From Parabacteroides gordonii MS-1 = DSM 23371 (lineage in GTDB: Bacteria > Bacteroidota > Bacteroidia > Bacteroidales > Tannerellaceae): a stretch of DNA of 64,000 bases. Where the stretch lies: assembly GCF_000969825.1 (NCBI RefSeq), contig NZ_KQ033920.1:1043672-1107671 (forward strand). Direction: 5' to 3'. Below the pieces are notes generated by a model. The model did not search any database and was not told the DNA's origin. It saw only the letters and a program-made list of their open reading frames with translations. Positions 26,588 through 35,626 of the stretch are shown in pieces. Each line of letters begins with the position of its first letter. The stretch's first letter is position 1. The translations under genes and the position numbers were made by a program.

Positions 26588-28372
26588 TTAATCTCCTGAA
26601 AAGTTTTCTACCAATACTTCGCGGTATGAATTAAATATCTTCGACTTCGACATAAATCCGACATAACGTCCTTCTTCATCCACTACGGGAAGATTCCAGG
26701 CCTTCGTATCGTCAAATATCCCCATGATCTGTTCCATCGGGGTTCCGATCTGTATCTTGGCCGGAGCCGACACCATGAATTTGGATACATGGAATCTGTT
26801 ATATAACTCCGGACGGAACATAATGTTGCGGATATTGTCCAATTGCACAATTCCCAGCAATATCCCCTTTTCATCGATAACCGGGAATGCATTTCGTCCG
26901 CTCTTTGCGATCACCTTTACCATATCACCCAATGACATTTCCGGTGAAACGGTCTGGAAATCTTTCTCGATCACACTATCCGTATTCAGCAAAGTCAGAA
27001 CGGCACGGTCTTTATGGTGGGTAAGCAGCTCCCCTTTCTGTGCCAGACGCATAGAATAGATACTATGAGGTTCAAACATCAGAATGGTCAGGTACGAACT
27101 GATGGAAACGATCATCAACGGAAGAAAAAGGTCGTATCCACCGGTCAGTTCCGCGATCAGGAACACGCCTGTAAGCGGTGCATGCATCACCCCCGACATA
27201 ATACCCGCCATACCCAACAGGGCAAAGTTCTTCTCCGAAATATACATCGTGAACGGGAAATAGTTGGAAGTATGGGCAAAGAGGAACCCGGATATACAAC
27301 CCAGATACAAGCTCGGTGCAAAGATACCACCACAACCACCACCCGCATTGGTCGCACTCGATGCAAACACCTTTGTCAGCAGGATCAGGAACAGGAATAC
27401 AACAATTCCCCAGTAATTATCGTTCAGGTCATAGAACAAACTTTTATCCATAATATGCGAGAACTGCCCGTTCAGCAAGGAGCCGATCGTGTCGTAACCT
27501 TCGCCATACAGCGGGGGGAAAAGGAAGATCAGGATACTCAGCATCACACCTCCCAACAGGAACTTCTTCCAATAGACACCCAACTTGCGGTACATCCCTT
27601 CCACCCTGTTCATCACCCGGGTAAAATACAGTGAAACCAAACCGCAGAAAACACCCAGCAGCAGTACATACGGAATACGTTCGATCTCAAAGACCTCGGT
27701 CTGCGAGAATTTAAACATAGCTTCCGTTCCCGTAAAAATATAGGAAACAGTCGCCGCCGTCACCGATGAAATCAGCAAAGGCAACACCGAAGTCATCGTC
27801 AGGTCGAGCAATAACACCTCGATCACAAAGACCAACCCCGCAATAGGAGCCTTGAAGATACCGGCAATTGCACCTGCCGCCCCACAGCCCACCAGCAGCA
27901 TCAGGGTTTTCTGCTCCATGCGGAACAAGCGTCCCAGATTGGAGCCGATAGCCGCTCCCGTCAATACAATCGGAGCCTCGGCTCCTACCGATCCACCGAA
28001 CCCGATAGTCACCGAACTGGCAACAATGGAAGTCCATGTGTTATGAGGTTTGATACGGCTCTTACGCTGCGAAATAGCATAAAGGATCTTTGTCACCCCG
28101 TGACTGATATCGTCGCGAACAATATATTTAACGAATAATCCCGCCAGCAAAATACCGATCACCGGATAAAGCAGATACAGGTAGTTCACCCCGCTGGCAT
28201 CAAAATTTCCGGTAAGGAGATGCTGGATAAAATGAATCAGTTGCTTCAGAATAATAGCGGAAGCCGCCGTACAAATACCGACCAGGAAGCTGATCACCAA
28301 AATAAAATGTTTCTCTTTTATATGCTTATCCCGCCACAACAGAAACCGATAGAATAGTCCTTCTTTTGCCAT
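26588..28372 (-). CDS. ClC family chloride channel/transporter with C-terminal CBS pair
   Basis: A 594-residue membrane protein. Roughly ten to twelve hydrophobic segments fill residues 20-440, with a selectivity-filter region GGSVGAEAPIVLTGAAIG holding the gating glutamate. The stretch FVIEVLLLDL at the second glutamate region has Val where proton-coupled ClC exchangers have a second Glu, so channel-like behaviour is possible. Two CBS motifs at about 460-590 (FPVIDEKGILLGIVQLDNI and LPVVDEEGRYVGFMSKSKI) suggest nucleotide regulation. It sits in an operon with the sugar transferase gene (1-nt gap). Confidence 0.93.
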   Translation of the reverse strand: MAKEGLFYRFLLWRDKHIKEKHFILVISFLVGICTAASAIILKQLIHFIQHLLTGNFDASGVNYLYLLYPVIGILLAGLFVKYIVRDDISHGVTKILYAISQRKSRIKPHNTWTSIVASSVTIGFGGSVGAEAPIVLTGAAIGSNLGRLFRMEQKTLMLLVGCGAAGAIAGIFKAPIAGLVFVIEVLLLDLTMTSVLPLLISSVTAATVSYIFTGTEAMFKFSQTEVFEIERIPYVLLLGVFCGLVSLYFTRVMNRVEGMYRKLGVYWKKFLLGGVMLSILIFLFPPLYGEGYDTIGSLLNGQFSHIMDKSLFYDLNDNYWGIVVFLFLILLTKVFASSATNAGGGCGGIFAPSLYLGCISGFLFAHTSNYFPFTMYISEKNFALLGMAGIMSGVMHAPLTGVFLIAELTGGYDLFLPLMIVSISSYLTILMFEPHSIYSMRLAQKGELLTHHKDRAVLTLLNTDSVIEKDFQTVSPEMSLGDMVKVIAKSGRNAFPVIDEKGILLGIVQLDNIRNIMFRPELYNRFHVSKFMVSAPAKIQIGTPMEQIMGIFDDTKAWNLPVVDEEGRYVGFMSKSKIFNSYREVLVENFSGD

Positions 28373-28373
28373 T

Positions 28374-29774
28374 TTAAATTCCTTTTCCTGTAAACACTGT
28401 CCTTACTGTGTAAATCAATATTGTTATATCCAGCAGCAACGACATATTTTCGTAATATAAAATATCATATTTCATACGTTCGATCATCTTATCCACATCA
28501 CCGGCATATCCGTATTTCACCATTCCCAGGGAAGTGATACCGGGTCGCACATTATGCAGCAAGTAATAGTAAGGTGCCACCTTCACTATCTGATCAATAA
28601 AAAACTTCCGTTCCGGTCGCGGCCCAACCACCGACATATCTCCTTTCAGTACATTCCAGAACTGGGGAAACTCATCCAGCCGGTATTTCCGCATAACATG
28701 CCCGAACGGAGTAATACGTTCGTCATTCTCCGACGATAACAACGGCCCGTTATCCTCTGCCCCTACATACATCGTACGGAACTTATAGATCATAAACGGT
28801 TTTCCCATATATCCGATCCGCTCCTGACGGAAAAAGACCGGCCCGGGAGAATCTCTCTTCACCCGCCAGGCAATATACAGATACATCGGCGATAAAAGTA
28901 CAAGCACCAGAATAGATATAACCCTATCCATAAATAGCTTGATATTCTTTTCTACCGCAGAAAAGTTATTATCCGTTACATTTACCAGCGGAATACCGCG
29001 GATCGTCTTTATCTTTACCTGCGACAACATACTCAACTTATCAGCCAGCACCTTGATCGGCAGCTTATAATGATAAAGCGAATAAAGTATGTTCAACAGC
29101 TTTTTGTTATCACTCGTTTCTGCAGCAAGCACCAATTCATCGATCCGTCTTTCGGTTACAATTGCCGGCAAGTTCTCCAAAACACCTGCCAGTTCTTTTT
29201 TATCCACCTCTACCGGGGTCGTGTCGTCTTCCGGCACAAATCCGGAAATATTATATCCCATCCGGTAAAGATCCTTCGCGATATGGCACGCTTTCTTTCC
29301 TGCCCCGATTATCAGGATATTCATAGCCCATTCCCTGCTCTTTATCTTCCGCAGTCCCGCCTGTGTGATCGACAGTCGCGGTATATAAGTCAAAAAGAAC
29401 TGTAAACCGAATAAGACAAAAAAGAACTCATAATAAATATGGAACGAACGGGGCAGGTCATTCAGTACCACGATAAAAAAGATCAGGACAACCCCGATCA
29501 GGGAGGTCACGAAAGTAGAAAACAGCTCGGTAAGTCTCGACTTGCCGAACGGTTTATTATAGTAACCCGAAAAATAGTACAGAATCAACCAGAAGAAAGG
29601 AATCAACAACTGCCCTTTCAACACCTGCAGATAAGCCAGATAATTACTGAAAGAGCTAGCCCCCTCATAAATAGCCACTTCCTTATAACGCAACAGGTTA
29701 AACAAGAACCATGCTACGGCTGCAGATATAAAGTCTGATAATATGTATTTTCCTGCCTGTCTGCTTTTCTTCAT
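28374..29774 (-). CDS. Exopolysaccharide polyprenyl glycosylphosphotransferase (initiating sugar transferase)
   Basis: A 466-residue membrane protein of the WcaJ/WbaP type, which transfers a sugar-1-phosphate to undecaprenyl phosphate to begin polysaccharide synthesis. The N-terminal half has four to five membrane spans and a CoA-binding/Rossmann-like region (NILIIGAGKKACHIAKDLYRMG). The C-terminal catalytic domain has DSPGPVFFRQERIG, KFRTM and DEFPQFWNVLKGDMSVVGPRPE. No other capsule gene is nearby, so it may serve a remote locus. It is preceded by the tsaC-type gene with a 2-nt gap. Confidence 0.93.
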   Translation of the reverse strand: MKKSRQAGKYILSDFISAAVAWFLFNLLRYKEVAIYEGASSFSNYLAYLQVLKGQLLIPFFWLILYYFSGYYNKPFGKSRLTELFSTFVTSLIGVVLIFFIVVLNDLPRSFHIYYEFFFVLFGLQFFLTYIPRLSITQAGLRKIKSREWAMNILIIGAGKKACHIAKDLYRMGYNISGFVPEDDTTPVEVDKKELAGVLENLPAIVTERRIDELVLAAETSDNKKLLNILYSLYHYKLPIKVLADKLSMLSQVKIKTIRGIPLVNVTDNNFSAVEKNIKLFMDRVISILVLVLLSPMYLYIAWRVKRDSPGPVFFRQERIGYMGKPFMIYKFRTMYVGAEDNGPLLSSENDERITPFGHVMRKYRLDEFPQFWNVLKGDMSVVGPRPERKFFIDQIVKVAPYYYLLHNVRPGITSLGMVKYGYAGDVDKMIERMKYDILYYENMSLLLDITILIYTVRTVFTGKGI

Positions 29775-29776
29775 TC

Positions 29777-30337
29777 TTATCTGATAACCTGAATAAGACC
29801 TCCGGCACCAAGCTTAATAATATTTGATGGTTGTGCCTTGCTCATATCATCCTGGCGATAGCCAACAATATAATCTACTCCATTCTTGATTACATCCGAT
29901 ACTTCCGTGAAGTTTGCCGGTGATAATTCACCGCTCACGTTGGCGGAAGTCGATACCAACGGCTTACGGAAACGTTCACACAACTTACGTGAAAATTCTT
30001 CATTCGTAATACGGATACCCACGCTTCCATCGTCGGCCAGCAGGTTCTTAGCCAGATTTTTTGCATTGGAATAAATGATCGTAAGCGGTTTATCGGCCAC
30101 CTCGATCAAATCCCAGGCGATATCGGGTATATCCGATACATACATCTGCAATTTAGCAGTGCTATCCATCAGAACCAGCATCGCCTTATTGTCTGCCCTT
30201 CTCTTCAATTCATATACGCGTTGCACCGCTTCCTCATTCGTTGCATCGCAGCCTATGCCCCAGATTGTATCTGTGGGATAGAGTATTATACCACCCTCCT
30301 GCATTACTTCGCAGGCCTTTTTAATATCTTCCGTCAT
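29777..30337 (-). CDS. tsaC: L-threonylcarbamoyladenylate synthase (Sua5/YciO/YrdC family)
   Basis: A 186-residue YrdC-fold protein that makes threonylcarbamoyl-AMP for the t6A modification of ANN-decoding tRNAs. Hallmarks are ILYPTDTIWGIGCDATNEEAV, VYELKRR, and PLVSTSANVSGELSP. It lacks the extra C-terminal Sua5 domain, so it is the TsaC-like short form; YciO paralogues look similar, so the exact role is slightly uncertain. It appears to be the first gene of a five-gene operon ending with DUF454. Confidence 0.88.
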   Translation of the reverse strand: MTEDIKKACEVMQEGGIILYPTDTIWGIGCDATNEEAVQRVYELKRRADNKAMLVLMDSTAKLQMYVSDIPDIAWDLIEVADKPLTIIYSNAKNLAKNLLADDGSVGIRITNEEFSRKLCERFRKPLVSTSANVSGELSPANFTEVSDVIKNGVDYIVGYRQDDMSKAQPSNIIKLGAGGLIQVIR

Positions 30338-30357
30338 TGTTTTTTATAATATTGTGA

Positions 30358-30365
30358 CAAATGTA
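30358..30365 (-). promoter_or_regulatory. -7 element for the tsaC-to-ybaN operon
   Basis: The minus strand reads TACATTTG about 20 nt upstream of the tsaC ATG. No -33 element is evident. Confidence 0.5.
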
Positions 30366-30555
30366 CAAATCATTCGTGTACTTATAAAAAAATAATAACA
30401 AAAAAACTATTTTACCCGGGCTATTGCTATTATCCATTTTAAATTCCTAATTTTACAGGTTGAATAGAAAAGAAGTGAAACAAGTGTTTCATCCGGGAGA
30501 AACTATTACAAGCCGTAAGGCTATAGATAGATAAAAAAGAAAAAAACAATATATA

Positions 30556-32280
30556 ATGATTAACAAATGGAATTTTCAAACCCCGACAGAAGAAGAATTA
30601 CGTAAGAGAGATGCGTTGGCGGCTGAAATCGGTTTCAGTCCCATTATCTGTCTCCTGCTTGTTCAGAGAGGGATTACCACGGCAGAAGAGGCTAGAAAGT
30701 TCTTTAAACCCAATCTGGGCGACCTGCATGATCCATTCCTGATGCCGGACATGGATAAAGCGGTAAAACGGTTGAACAAAGCGCTTGGGAATAAAGAAAA
30801 AATTCTGGTGTACGGTGATTACGATGTGGACGGAACGACAGCCGTCTCACTTGTGTTCAAGTATCTGAGGCCTTATTCTTCAACCCTCGATTATTACATA
30901 CCGGATCGGTATGACGAAGGGTACGGTATTTCTTACAAGGGGATTAACTATGCGCATGAAAACGGCGTAACGTTAATAATTTCACTCGACTGCGGTATCA
31001 AAGCGATCGAAAAGATCGAGTACGCAAAAGAGAAAGGTATCGACTTTATTATCTGCGACCACCACATGCCGGACGATACGCTTCCGGATGCTGTGGCTGT
31101 ACTGGATGCTAAACGGGTGGACTCGATCTATCCGTACGAACATCTGTCGGGTTGCGGTGTCGGTTTCAAATTCATGCAGGCGTTTGCCAAAAGCAACAAC
31201 TTCCCTTTCTCCGAACTGGAAAAGTTGCTGGAGCTGACAGCCGTCAGTATCGCTTCCGATATCGTGCCTATCACGGGAGAGAACCGTATCCTGGCCTATT
31301 ACGGGCTTAAGCAACTGAACAGCAACCCCAGCCTGGGGCTGAAAGGGATCATAGACATCTGCGGACTGACCGGGAAAGACATCACTATCAGCGATATCGT
31401 ATTCAAAATAGGCCCCCGTATCAATGCTTCCGGACGAATGATGAACGGAAAAGAGGCGGTAGACCTGTTGCTAGCCAAAGATGTGGAATCGGCTCGCGAG
31501 AAAAGTGAAAATATCAACCAGTACAACGACGAACGCCGTGAACTGGACAAGAAAATAACGGACGAAGCCAACGCGATCATCGATGAATTCGCCAATATGG
31601 AAGACCGGAAAGCAATCGTGGTCTTCAACCGGGGTTGGCATAAAGGCGTGATCGGCATCGTTGCTTCGCGTCTGACAGAGAAATATTACCGCCCGGCAGT
31701 CGTACTGACCAAGTCGTCCGAACTGATCACAGGCTCTGCCCGCTCGGTTACCGGTTTCGACATCTATAAGGCGATAGAAAGCTGTCGCGACCTGCTGGAA
31801 AACTTCGGTGGACATACCTATGCCGCCGGCCTTTCCCTGAAAGAAGAAAACCTGGAAGCCTTCACAGACCGCTTCCTCAAACTGGCAGCCGAAGAGATCA
31901 TCCCGGAACAGATGACTCCGCAGATCGACATCGATGCCATACTTGACCTGAAAGATATCAACTCCAAATTCATGAACGAGCTTAAAAGGATGAATCCTTT
32001 CGGCCCGGACAACCAGAAGCCGGTATTCTGTTCGCTGAATGTCAAAGACTACGGCACAAGCAAGCTGGTGGGCAAGGAACTGGAACATATCAAACTGGAA
32101 CTGATAGACGACAAGTCGAACACGCCGATCCACGGTATTGCTTTCGGAATGCATGAACATAGCAAGCATATCAAAGGGATGAGCCCCTTCAATATCTGCT
32201 ACACCATCGAAGAAAATACGTATAACGGAAACACGACCTTGCAACTCATGGTTAAAGACATAAAGGTCGATGACATATGA
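30556..32280 (+). CDS. recJ: Single-stranded-DNA-specific exonuclease RecJ
   Basis: A 574-residue DHH-family 5'-3' exonuclease. The DHH core has VYGDYDVDGTTAVSLVFKYL, ISLDCGIKAIEKIEYAKEKG and FIICDHHMPDD (the DHH triad). DHHA1 follows with FNRGWHKGVIGIVASRL and ENFGGHTYAAGLSL. The C-terminal OB domain (PFGPDNQKPVF onward) is complete. It is transcribed with recQ, whose start lies 9 nt downstream. The 218 nt upstream hold an AT-rich region with a weak TAATTTTA promoter-like site and a short GAAAC/GTTTC hairpin. Confidence 0.97.
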   Translation: MINKWNFQTPTEEELRKRDALAAEIGFSPIICLLLVQRGITTAEEARKFFKPNLGDLHDPFLMPDMDKAVKRLNKALGNKEKILVYGDYDVDGTTAVSLVFKYLRPYSSTLDYYIPDRYDEGYGISYKGINYAHENGVTLIISLDCGIKAIEKIEYAKEKGIDFIICDHHMPDDTLPDAVAVLDAKRVDSIYPYEHLSGCGVGFKFMQAFAKSNNFPFSELEKLLELTAVSIASDIVPITGENRILAYYGLKQLNSNPSLGLKGIIDICGLTGKDITISDIVFKIGPRINASGRMMNGKEAVDLLLAKDVESAREKSENINQYNDERRELDKKITDEANAIIDEFANMEDRKAIVVFNRGWHKGVIGIVASRLTEKYYRPAVVLTKSSELITGSARSVTGFDIYKAIESCRDLLENFGGHTYAAGLSLKEENLEAFTDRFLKLAAEEIIPEQMTPQIDIDAILDLKDINSKFMNELKRMNPFGPDNQKPVFCSLNVKDYGTSKLVGKELEHIKLELIDDKSNTPIHGIAFGMHEHSKHIKGMSPFNICYTIEENTYNGNTTLQLMVKDIKVDDI

Positions 32281-32289
32281 AGGAAGCCG

Positions 32290-34227
32290 GTGGACGTCTA
32301 CCATAAGATATTAGAGAAGTACTGGGGATACCCTGCTTTTCGTCCTCTGCAAGAGGACATTATTCACTCTGTTTGTGAGGGAAAAGATACACTGGGACTC
32401 ATGCCGACCGGTGGAGGTAAGTCGATTACCTTCCAGGTGCCGGCATTGGTCATGGAAGGGATATGTATTGTCGTAACCCCGCTGATCGCCCTGATGAAAG
32501 ACCAGGTGGACAATCTCCGCCGTCTGGGTATCAAGGCGACGGCTGTCTATTCGGGAATGACCCGCCAGGAGATCATCGGCCAGCTGGAAAATTGCATCTT
32601 CGGTGATTACAAGTTCCTGTATGTCTCCCCCGAACGCTTAGCCACAGATATATTCCTGAGCAAATTGCAGGCCATGAACGTCTGTCTCCTGGTTATCGAC
32701 GAAAGCCACTGTATCTCGCAATGGGGGTACGACTTCCGTCCCTCCTACATGAAGATAGCCGACGTCAGGGAACAACTTCCCGGTGTGCCTGTGCTGGCGC
32801 TTACGGCTACGGCAACTCCCGAAGTGGTCAACGACATACAGGAACGACTGCACTTCAAAGAAAAGAATGTTTTCCGGAAAAGCTTCGCCCGAAAGAACCT
32901 GTCCTATATCGTACGCCGCACGGAGGATAAGATAAACTCGCTGGTCTACATTCTGGGGAAAGTCCCCGGAACCGCCATCGTCTATGTGCGCAACAGGAAA
33001 CGGACTAAAGAGGTGGCAACGATCCTGCGTGAAGCCGGAATATCGGCCGACTTCTTCCATGCCGGGCTTAACCGCGATGAAAAGACCCTTCGCCAGAGCC
33101 GCTGGAAGAATAACGAATGCCGCGTGATCGTATCTACCAACGCTTTCGGTATGGGGATCGACAAACCGGACGTGCGCCTGGTCGTCCATCTGGATATGCC
33201 CGGATCACTGGAAGAATATTACCAGGAAGCCGGACGCGCCGGACGCGATGAACAACGCGCTTATGCCGTCGCCTTATGTTCGAATACGGATACCGCCAAG
33301 CTGAAAAAACGGCTGGCCGACGAATACCCGGACAGGGAATTTATCAGCCGGGTGTACGATGCATTGGGCAATTATTACCAGATCGCAATGGGCTACGGAC
33401 TCGATACGGTGCACGATTTCTCCCTGATCGATTTCTGCTCGGCCTACAAGTTCTCGCATCTGCAAGCCCACCATGCTCTGAAGATACTGGAACTGGCCGG
33501 CTACATAGAATATACGGAAGAACAGGATAATGCCTCGCGCCTGGTGTTCAGCGCCACCCGCGACGAGCTTTACAAGTACCTGCACCAGGACAAAAAGACG
33601 GACGAGGTGATCCAGTGCATCCTCCGCTCCTATACCGGGCTGTTTTCCGATTACGTATATATTAATGAAGGACTGATCTCTACCCGTACCGGACTGAGCC
33701 AGCAGGAAATATATGACGTATTGATCGGTCTTTCCAAATACCGGATCGTCAATTATATCCCGCATAAAAAGACACCGCTCATCATCTACACCCGTACAAG
33801 GGAAGAGCTGAAATACCTCTCCATCCCCCGTTCGGCCTATGAGGAGCGGAAGGAACGATTCGAAAACCGGATGAACCGGGTGATAGAGTACATCAACGAA
33901 GACCGGGTATGCCGGAGCCGTATGCTGATCTCTTACTTCGGTGAAAAGGGCATTTCCGATTGCGGTTGCTGCGATGTCTGCCTGGCAAAGAACGATTCGG
34001 GACTGAACAACCATACGTTCAACGCCATACGGGATACGTTGCTTGAAACGCTGGAAGAAACCGGTTCGCGGGAAGTTAAGAAGCTGTCGGAAGAGTTATC
34101 GTTCCCGGCCGACAAGGTCATAACAGTTGTCCGGTTCCTGGCTGAACACGACGACCGTTTTTCATTGGAAGACGGAACGTTAAGTCTCACGAAAACGAAC
34201 ACAGTGTCCGATAACGAACAGCAATAA
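32290..34227 (+). CDS. recQ: RecQ family ATP-dependent DNA helicase (no HRDC domain)
   Basis: A 645-residue superfamily 2 helicase. It starts at a GTG (VDVYHKILEKYWGYPAFRPLQ) preceded by GGAAG. Motif I is GLMPTGGGKSITFQ, motif II is VIDESHCISQWGYDFRPSY (DESH instead of the usual DEAH), motif III is ALTATATPEV, and motif VI is YYQEAGRAGRDEQRA. The zinc-binding RQC region has CRSRMLISYFGEKGISDCGCCDVC. The last 70 residues form a winged-helix-like segment but no HRDC domain is recognisable. It probably works with RecJ at stalled forks or in gap repair. Bacteroidota often carry a second, HRDC-containing RecQ. Confidence 0.95.
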   Translation: MDVYHKILEKYWGYPAFRPLQEDIIHSVCEGKDTLGLMPTGGGKSITFQVPALVMEGICIVVTPLIALMKDQVDNLRRLGIKATAVYSGMTRQEIIGQLENCIFGDYKFLYVSPERLATDIFLSKLQAMNVCLLVIDESHCISQWGYDFRPSYMKIADVREQLPGVPVLALTATATPEVVNDIQERLHFKEKNVFRKSFARKNLSYIVRRTEDKINSLVYILGKVPGTAIVYVRNRKRTKEVATILREAGISADFFHAGLNRDEKTLRQSRWKNNECRVIVSTNAFGMGIDKPDVRLVVHLDMPGSLEEYYQEAGRAGRDEQRAYAVALCSNTDTAKLKKRLADEYPDREFISRVYDALGNYYQIAMGYGLDTVHDFSLIDFCSAYKFSHLQAHHALKILELAGYIEYTEEQDNASRLVFSATRDELYKYLHQDKKTDEVIQCILRSYTGLFSDYVYINEGLISTRTGLSQQEIYDVLIGLSKYRIVNYIPHKKTPLIIYTRTREELKYLSIPRSAYEERKERFENRMNRVIEYINEDRVCRSRMLISYFGEKGISDCGCCDVCLAKNDSGLNNHTFNAIRDTLLETLEETGSREVKKLSEELSFPADKVITVVRFLAEHDDRFSLEDGTLSLTKTNTVSDNEQQ

Positions 34228-34271
34228 CCGGATAGCGATCGCTGTATTCCAACATATTAGCTTTATGGCAC

Positions 34272-34313
34272 AGACTTTGTTATTATCGGTACCAAACAAT
34301 AATAACAAAGTCT
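34272..34313. terminator. Perfect 15-bp inverted repeat just upstream of an ABC permease start
   Basis: AGACTTTGTTATTAT pairs exactly with ATAATAACAAAGTCT around a 12-nt loop, followed by TTT and then the ATG at 34317. It can act as the recJ-recQ terminator, and in a read-through transcript it would occlude the initiation region of the permease. Confidence 0.6.
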
Positions 34314-34316
34314 TTT

Positions 34317-35618
34317 ATGTATAAAGTCTATTTCAGGCAAGCCGTTCAGATGCTGAAACAAAATAAATTCTTCAGCATCATTTATATAGCCGGTACCGGC
34401 CTGGCTATCGCTATGGTCATGATACTGGCAATACTCTATTATTTCCATACGGCCAACATAGAGCCGGAAAGTTACCGCAACCGGATGATGATCATCCAGT
34501 CCGGGAAAGTAGCCCAAAAGGACGGGAAAGGATTTGGCAGCAGCCAGCTATCTTACCCCACTATCAAGGAATGCTTTTATCCGATGCAAATACCCGAAGC
34601 CGTTACAGCCGTCATCCCGTTGGGCGAACAAAGCGAATTTATCCAGCTGCAAGGCAACAAGAATATTTACAACGGCCTTGTCATGGGGACAGACGCCGCA
34701 TTCTGGAAAGTATTCAACTTCACATTCCTGTCCGGCACTCCTTATACGGAAGAAGAATTCACCTCCGGCATCCGGAAAGCCGTCTTATGCGAATCGCTGG
34801 CACGCAAACTGTTCAATACGACCGATGCGGCCGGAAAGACTTTTCTGCTGAACTTTGAAGAATACACGGTAGCCGGAGTAGTAAAAGACGTCCCCTCCAT
34901 TACGAGTTATTGCTATGCCGAGCTATGGCTGCCGTTCACCAACCGGCCTTCGGTTATCAAAGGTGGTTCGTGGTGCGACTATGTCCTCGGAAGCATGCGG
35001 GTATATATCCTGGCTAAAAGCACCGGCGACTTTGATGCTATCCGTGCAGAAGCGGAAGACCTTTGCCGCAAATACAATACGACTACAGCCCGATATAACC
35101 TGGTGCTGAACGAACAGCCGGATAGTATTTTCCGAGCCTACCTGCGCAATGGAGAGTCATTCAACGTCCCCGACTATACCCTTCTTTATATACAGATCAC
35201 ACTGATCATCCTGATCCTGCTGCTGGTTCCCTCCATCAACCTGACGGGAATGACAGCTTCGCGCATGAAGAAAAGGATGGAAGAACTCGGTATCCGTAAA
35301 GCATTCGGTGCCATGAACAGGACACTGCTTATGCAGGTACTCTACGAAAACCTGCTGCTTACCCTGCTGGGAGGCGTGGCCGGATTACTGCTATCCTACG
35401 GACTGGTCAGCCTGTTCAAAGGCTGGCTGCTGGGAAGATATAACTGGGACGGCAGTTCGCTGACCGCTTCGATAGACCTCTCACCCGGTATGTTCCTGAA
35501 CCCGGCCATCTTCGGATATGCTTTTGCCTTTTGCCTGATACTGAATTTACTGTCAGCCCTTGTTCCTGCCTGGCGTGCCCTCAGAAAACCGGTTGTCGAT
35601 GCATTAAACGATAAATAA
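34317..35618 (+). CDS. FtsX/MacB-type ABC transporter permease
   Basis: A 433-residue membrane protein. One N-terminal span (SIIYIAGTGLAIAMVMILAIL) is followed by a periplasmic MacB-PCD domain (about 45-280), then three C-terminal FtsX spans starting at LLYIQITLIILILLLVPSINLTGM and including RMEELGIRKAFGAMNRTLLMQVLYEN, the cytoplasmic coupling-helix region. Such permeases work in lipoprotein, peptide or antibiotic export or in mechanotransmission. It is paired with a second permease 8 nt downstream; no ATPase gene is present nearby. Confidence 0.9.
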   Translation: MYKVYFRQAVQMLKQNKFFSIIYIAGTGLAIAMVMILAILYYFHTANIEPESYRNRMMIIQSGKVAQKDGKGFGSSQLSYPTIKECFYPMQIPEAVTAVIPLGEQSEFIQLQGNKNIYNGLVMGTDAAFWKVFNFTFLSGTPYTEEEFTSGIRKAVLCESLARKLFNTTDAAGKTFLLNFEEYTVAGVVKDVPSITSYCYAELWLPFTNRPSVIKGGSWCDYVLGSMRVYILAKSTGDFDAIRAEAEDLCRKYNTTTARYNLVLNEQPDSIFRAYLRNGESFNVPDYTLLYIQITLIILILLLVPSINLTGMTASRMKKRMEELGIRKAFGAMNRTLLMQVLYENLLLTLLGGVAGLLLSYGLVSLFKGWLLGRYNWDGSSLTASIDLSPGMFLNPAIFGYAFAFCLILNLLSALVPAWRALRKPVVDALNDK

Positions 35619-35626
35619 ACTGAACC

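Noticed and set aside
34272-34313. Invertible (phase-variable) promoter flanked by inverted repeats
   Set aside because: The arms are separated by only 12 nt, which cannot hold a promoter, and no recombinase gene is near; a hairpin/terminator explanation is simpler.
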